From Larix sibirica (lineage: Eukaryota > Streptophyta > Pinopsida > Pinales > Pinaceae): a stretch of 22,080 bases of DNA. The stretch spans positions 9,654 through 31,733 of the forward strand of contig NWUY0300051961.1 in assembly GCA_004151065.3 (NCBI GenBank), in the 5' to 3' direction. Positions within the stretch are counted from its first letter, which is position 1; every line of letters starts with the position of its first letter. The notes under the pieces are model-generated. The model was not told the DNA's origin, did no database searches, and saw only the letters and a list, made by a program, of their open reading frames with translations. The position numbers were made by a program, and so were the translations under genes. Below are positions 17,608-22,080 of this stretch, one piece after another.

Positions 17608-17608
17608 N
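17608..17608. other. Ambiguous base N at a sequence discontinuity
   Basis: Copia gag homology ends exactly here and unrelated AT-rich sequence begins. As at 11412, this suggests a contig join. Confidence 0.7.
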
Positions 17609-18454
17609 AATAGCAAATATGGTATTGCATTATATTTTAATCTGTGGGTATGAATGAAATAATTTTTAACCTTAGGATATTTATAGAAAACTGAGAATTT
17701 GAGTTATAAGCATGCTCGAGAAAAGGGATCTTTTGCATCAACATAGGAGTCATTGAAATTGCACCCATGGAGACGCAAAGTTAGAGAAAAATCGTACACC
17801 AACCCCACCACACTTGGTTTCTTGTATCAATGTTTCCAGGACATAAATGAGGATGAAATGCCATGGAAACATTTCCCATCCAAATACACCAGAAAAGACA
17901 TACTTCCAAGAGCAAAAATAAAAATAATAATAATAATAATAAATAAATAAAGACACCCAAGGGATGTCGACAAATCTATGTCTTGTTTGTGGGTATATAA
18001 CCTCTAAAATAGTAAAATAGCAACAACAACAAAAAATCTAGAAATCCAATAAATAGGAAACACAAAATTCCTTTTATAAAGTTATGACTTTCGCTCACCA
18101 TTCACACATATTTCATTTGTGAGCAGCTTGGAAAGTGTGGCGAGCAGACTTGCGAGTGGAGAGTGTGTTTTAGCAGGTGGAGAGTGCATTTTTCAAGCAG
18201 AGAGTGTGGTTCTGTAACTGAAATTGTGTTCTGCACCACTCTTTTCTAGTGTGCCATCGCATTCAATGGCATCTTCACATTATCCATGCAAGCTACCTCA
18301 AAAATCCATAAGAATGTTGGTGGTGGGGACTACTTTTTCTAAAGTATGTCAAAGTAATTATAAACATAGCAGGAGGGGACAGTAAGGAAAGGTTGCCTTT
18401 TGTGCAACAAAACCACCCTCAAGGGATCTTACACCCTTGTGAAGACTCTGTTTT
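17609..18454. other. Intervening non-coding DNA
   Basis: AT-rich sequence with no recognised gene. It includes an (AAT)/(AAAT) run at 17914-17951 and, at about 18119-18225, several degenerate GAGCAG / GGAGAGTGTG phrases that look like a worn minisatellite. Confidence 0.5.
17914..17951 (+). repeat. (AAT)n/(AAAT)n low-complexity run
   Basis: Consecutive AAT units followed by AAAT units within an A-rich stretch. Confidence 0.9.
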
Positions 18455-18751
18455 TTGCATGAACTAGGAAATGTAGTGGATGGATGTGAAAAACAAGAGA
18501 TGTCCAAGCACGAATGCCTTATCAAAAAGAGCATAAGGCAGTCCAGAGGGCAAAAGAAATCAGGCAAGAGGAGAGAAAACATGGCCAAAGTTGCTCCTCA
18601 ATCATTCAATAAAGAACCTCTTATTGTGCAGGAAACACAAAAGAGATTAAGATATGGTGGCCCTTTGGATGCTATGTTTGATGTTAGGGGTATAGATGAC
18701 ATGGATAGTTGTGGCAAGGTGTATGTTTGTGCACAACCTAGTAGTCAATAG
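18455..18751 (+). CDS. Unrecognised short ORF, 98 codons
   Basis: Opens at ATG 18455 with MHELGNVVDGCEKQEMSKHE and ends at TAG. The middle is rich in Lys and Arg (RQSRGQKKSGKRREN), followed by QETQKRLRYGGPLDAMFDVR. There is no signal peptide, membrane segment or known motif. The lack of stops could be chance in this base composition. It lies in repeat-rich DNA between two copia copies, with no visible promoter. It could be a remnant of an element-encoded protein or no gene at all. Confidence 0.2.
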   Translation: MHELGNVVDGCEKQEMSKHECLIKKSIRQSRGQKKSGKRRENMAKVAPQSFNKEPLIVQETQKRLRYGGPLDAMFDVRGIDDMDSCGKVYVCAQPSSQ

Positions 18752-19023
18752 ATAGGCAAGGAATCGACTGCTAACCTGACACAAATATGGACCTCTTTCC
18801 ATATTTGGAGTTAGCTTCACAGAGGTTGTAGCAAATTGGTCGGGGGCATATGAGTAGTTGATCCTAGTGTTTTTGAAGTCTCCCGATCCATCCGTGCATT
18901 CAGATTTCCACTCCGGGCAACGAAAGATCCAGATTTGGGCAAATTGAAGATTTATTATGGTTTCCAAATTTCCAGCTAAATAATTAAAAATTAAAAGATA
19001 ACCAAGGTTTGAGATTTATGACT
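18752..19023. other. Flank of copia element 2
   Basis: No feature recognised. The sequence just before the LTR is TTTATGACT. Confidence 0.4.
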
Positions 19024-20200
19024 TGTTGAATTTTGTACCTAGGAGAGTGTTCCCCTAGTGATTTTTGCCTAAGTCACTAAAGGGGGACAAGTTACATGAG
19101 AAAAGTAATTAATGTCACTTTAGAGTTATAAAGTGACTTTTCAATTTATTTTGAGTGGAAGTTGAAAAGAAATTAATTAATGGAGAGAAAAGTGGCTTTT
19201 CTCATCCATTGATGTGGAAACACTAGATTAAATGTGGACCCTTGATCCAGTGTCCTTTCAGCTACGCCAGGAAGAGGAAGTGAAAAGACGAGGGAAACTA
19301 ATAAAAAAGGAATTCTCTCATTCATTTTCAATTAATCCAAGAGAGTTGGAGAGGTAGAGTCAGAGAGAGAGAGATAGCATGAATTTCAAGAGCTGAGATA
19401 ACTGGCACGATTCCCAAGACAGTTCCGTACAGCAGCATGACTGGCACATTTTCCTGAGTATCATTGGCACAGAATTTGAGAAGTACAGCTGAGTTTTCTT
19501 CTTGCTGTCAGCACAAAATTCAAGGAGTTGGGCACGCTGTTCTAGGAGTGTACTGTGGCTCAAATTTTGAGGAGAACAGCACAGCATTTAATGCTGGCCG
19601 TACTGCATTTATTGCAGCAGTTCTGCACAGTTGTTTGCTGAGAGGGCACGAATTTTAAGGCAGAGTAGTGCACAGAATTCAAGGAGTTTTCTGCTGTAGC
19701 AGTGAGCACAAATTCCAAGATGAAGAACGTACTGTCCTGTGTGAAGCAGTTCATACAGTACAGATAATTCAGCGTGAAGTTCAGAGGCAGCTGAGTGCAC
19801 TGAAATCGAGGCAGTCCTGGCACTGTTTCAGAGGTTGAATTTTGTCTTCAGGGCTGAGATACGTTGTCATTAATTGCTGTACCTTATTACTGCTGTACCA
19901 TTTTTGAAGAATAAAAATAAAGATAATCTCTCTCAGAGGTTTTAACTTTCCCCCCTATGGGGTTTTTCCTGGGCCAATTGGCTAAAAATTCCTGAATTTA
20001 CTTGTGATATCAGTTTGCTGTTCATTCATATTTCCCGCTGCAAATTCACGTTGTAAGTAGTATATATCAGCCTACAGTACTATTGCATTTAATACTTAAT
20101 TAATGTGGTTGAAATTAGTTCACTGTTGAAGTCTGATATCAGAGTTTCTGTGAAGTGTTTGACCATTTTCTGTGCATGAGAAAATGTATGTTTTCTAACA
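19024..20200 (+). repeat. Copia 5' LTR, element 2
   Basis: Runs from TGTTGAATTTTGTACCTAGG to TTTTCTAACA, 1177 bases, and is followed immediately by a perfect tRNA-Met primer-binding site. An AATAAA-type signal lies near 19910, ahead of CCCCCCTATGGGGTTTTTCC, a block typical of the R/U5 part of plant copia LTRs. Compared with element 1 it lacks about 19 bases near its start and differs greatly in the centre. Several degenerate copies of GCACAGAATTCAAGGAG lie between 19467 and 19720. Confidence 0.93.
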
Positions 20201-20212
20201 TGGTATCAGAGC
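20201..20212 (+). other. Primer-binding site, copia element 2
   Basis: TGGTATCAGAGC, the complement of the initiator tRNA-Met 3' end, starts on the base after the LTR. The leader 20213-20349 that follows is non-coding and also matches element 1. Confidence 0.95.
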
Positions 20213-20349
20213 TGGGGCTCTGAGAAGACAGCAGACTGTTGTGCAAGAGATTTGCATGAAGAGGCTGATTTCTGAGCAGGGATTTCAGACTTGAGTGGGA
20301 GTTTTCTTTTGTTCATCAGAGGCAGATTTGGACTTACATTTTCAGTGTG

Positions 20350-22080
20350 ATGGCCACGGGGTTGAGGTTGGAGGACAGGCTGGATGGGGCAGCCGACTTC
20401 ATTCCTTGGAAAGCAAGGATTGTGTTGATATTGGAGGAGAATGAGTTGTGGGATGGAGTAGTGAATAATACTCAAGCTAATCTGGTACAAGTACCCGCAG
20501 CCACAGATGCAACAGCGTTGGCAGCCTTCAATAAGAAGGACATCAAGGCAAAGTGGTTCATCCTTGATGCAGTAAAGGACCATGTGACCCCATACTTGAC
20601 CTCTAAGAACCGATCTTATCAAATGTGAGATGCATTAACCAAATTGTACCAGAGTTCAAATGAAAATCAAAAGATGGTACTGAGAGAGAAGTTGAAGAAC
20701 ATCAGGATGGTTGAATCTGAGAATGTGACCTCTTACCTTACTTGGATCACTCAAGTGAGAGATGAGATTGCCACAATTGGGGAGGTTGTGCATGGTAGCG
20801 ACCTTGTGAGGACGACACTGAATTGAGTATCCAAGCAGTGGGAAGTCTTCGTGGAGGCAGTTGTTTCAAGAGAAAACATGCCTTCCTAGGATCGTCTCTA
20901 GGATGACTTTGTGCAGGAAGAGACCCGGAGGGGATATGTGTAGGGGAGTTCGTCTCATAGCAAGGAAGAAGAGGAAAATGTTTCCTTATCAGCTAAAGGA
21001 AAGAATTCCAAGAAGGGTCCTATGGGAGGGGCTAAGCAAAAGAGAGGTGAGCATACGGACTTGAGTAGAGTCAGGTGCTATGCATGCAATGATTTTGGCC
21101 ATTATGTTGGCCAATGTCATAAGAAGAAGAGGGGAAAGTAGGATAAGGAGGAACAAGTTGCAGCTACAGCTCAGATAGAGAGGTATGCTGCAAAGTTTGA
21201 GAAAGAATTCTCTCTTGCCACAATTGTTACAAGTTGCGACAGTAGTGGACCAGTGGATGTTGGGAAGCAGATTGTTGATAGTGCGTATTGCAGTCACATG
21301 GTTGGGAGGTGAGATGCCTTCCTCACTATTGAGACTATTCAAGAGCAGCTCGTACAAGATATAGATGGCATAATGCATGTAGTCAAAGGATTGGGATGAG
21401 TACAGTTTCAGCTAGATTTTGGAGAGCTTATGGAGGTATCAGGAGTACTCTATGTTCCAGGGTTGCAGGATAGCAAACTCTCAATTCCATCCTTGGAAGG
21501 TGCAAGATATGTGGTGTTGTTCAAGAGTGAACACATTTTCATCTATGTATTGGGAGTGGATCTAGTTGATCCTTTGTTGATGGGTCATCAGAGAGATGGT
21601 GATTAGGTAGTGCGTGGACAGTCTACAATAGGAGGATCTAGGTTATAAGGAGGATCTAGGTGGATAACAGGTCCAGAGTCTGAGACAGACGGAGAGCGAG
21701 ATGCTTCCAGGATTGATGTGGTGTCGAGTAGTTAATCCGCAGTTCAGAGGAGAGAGAAAGATGCTACAGAGACTATTGTGGTACCCAGTAGTCTGTCTTA
21801 GATTTAGAGGAGTAAGCGAGAGGCTACTTCTTCCAGTGCTGGCATGAGGGTCAGCTGGTATCACTTGCCACTGATGGATGAGCGAGATGAGATGTCTCGA
21901 AATGTGGCATCAGTGCATAATACAGGACTTGTAAAGGGACAGCTTCCAGAGATAGAGTGATATTCTACAACTGACAGTGTGAGATTGGAGTGTGACTCTG
22001 GTGGAGGACATGCCAAAAGGTCTTCCAGCGCAAAGCGAAAGCATTGATATTTGCAGCTCGGGATGTCCTTCATGTGATGA
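20350..22080 (+). pseudogene. Copia gag-protease polyprotein, stop-riddled, runs off the window
   Basis: Starts at ATG 20350 with MATGLRLEDRLDGAADFIPW, preferred over the upstream GTG because the same place is ATA in element 1. The first ~170 codons resemble the copia Gag (DUF4219/UBN2 type), including WDGVVNNTQANL and LREKLKNIRMVESENVTSYL. A zinc knuckle CYACNDFGHYVGQC (C-x2-C-x4-H-x4-C) lies at 21076-21117. The protease site is D-S-A at 21277-21285, followed by GVLYVPGLQDSKLSIPS. Beyond it comes a Ser/Glu/Arg-rich stretch up to the window edge, before integrase would begin. One frame holds for all 577 codons, broken by 17 stops (for example 20626, 20824, 20887, 21139, 21310, 21604, 21799, 22075), almost all one transition from Arg, Gln or Trp codons. 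Dead copy. Confidence 0.93.

Noticed and set aside
16161-20200. The two copia LTRs as the 5' and 3' LTRs of one element
   Set aside because: Both are followed by a primer-binding site and gag start, so both are 5' LTRs, and their centres are too different for a pair made in one insertion event.
20206-20622. Minus-strand ORF opposite the copia leader and gag, also present at 17216-17602
   Set aside because: The two are similar only because they lie opposite homologous leader/gag sequence; there is no promoter or motif, so conservation here is not evidence for an antisense gene.
20350-22080. Stop-rich copia frame as evidence of stop-codon reassignment or readthrough
   Set aside because: All three stop codons occur, at positions where Arg, Gln or Trp would fit, and the neighbouring golgin exon uses normal stops; decay explains it.
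1-22080. CRISPR arrays, bacterial operons, tRNA or rRNA genes
   Set aside because: No regularly spaced short repeats, Shine-Dalgarno-led gene strings or recognisable tRNA/rRNA cores were seen; splice signals and plant retrotransposons indicate a eukaryotic nuclear sequence.

Overview
The window looks like nuclear DNA from a seed plant with a large, repeat-rich genome. A gymnosperm is my best guess, because the Ty3/gypsy copy has an unusual layout that I associate from memory with conifer-type repeats; no search was run. Only one piece of an apparently functional host gene is present: the last exon of a Golgi vesicle-tethering protein (golgin candidate 6 / p115-Uso1 type) at 58-654. Almost everything else is decayed transposable-element sequence and gene fragments carried by such elements.

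Layout: 1-57 is the end of an intron and 58-654 the golgin exon. 655-2345 is non-coding and includes a ~472-bp-period tandem duplication (1054-1912). 2346-8712 plus 13548-15705 is one decayed Ty3/gypsy retrotransposon on the + strand. Its order is protease, Gag-like module, reverse transcriptase, RNase H, integrase, and then a very long extra 3' ORF with a TATA box in front of it. That 3' ORF is split by a ~4.8-kb insertion (about 8713-13547).

The insertion is the most interesting part. It holds two related elements in tandem, copy A (about 8713-11290) and copy B (11413-13548). They share a ~350-bp left arm and a ~330-bp right arm, but their centres are unrelated. Copy A carries fragments of RPN10 (proteasome), CARA (carbamoyl-phosphate synthase small subunit) and, probably, eIF4G. 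Copy B carries fragments of PUR5 (AIR synthetase), VHA-a (V-ATPase subunit a) and one unidentified exon-like piece. All recognisable fragments lie on the minus strand and read without visible introns, and one junction (PUR5/VHA-a) lies on a possible short microhomology. This fits a gene-fragment-capturing element, possibly one that worked through RNA copies. A single N at 11412 sits exactly at the start of copy B, so the A-B adjacency may be an assembly join.

15706-22080 holds two Ty1/copia copies of one family in the same orientation. The first is a 5' LTR (16161-17328), primer-binding site and start of gag, cut at a second N (17608). The second is a 5' LTR (19024-20200), primer-binding site and a gag-protease frame that runs to the window end with 17 in-frame stops and no visible frameshift. 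Between them, 17609-19023 contains low-complexity DNA and one unrecognised short ORF.

No mobile element here looks capable of independent movement: the gypsy copy has lost catalytic residues in RT, RNase H and integrase, and the stops across the elements are mostly of the kind produced by C-to-T decay.
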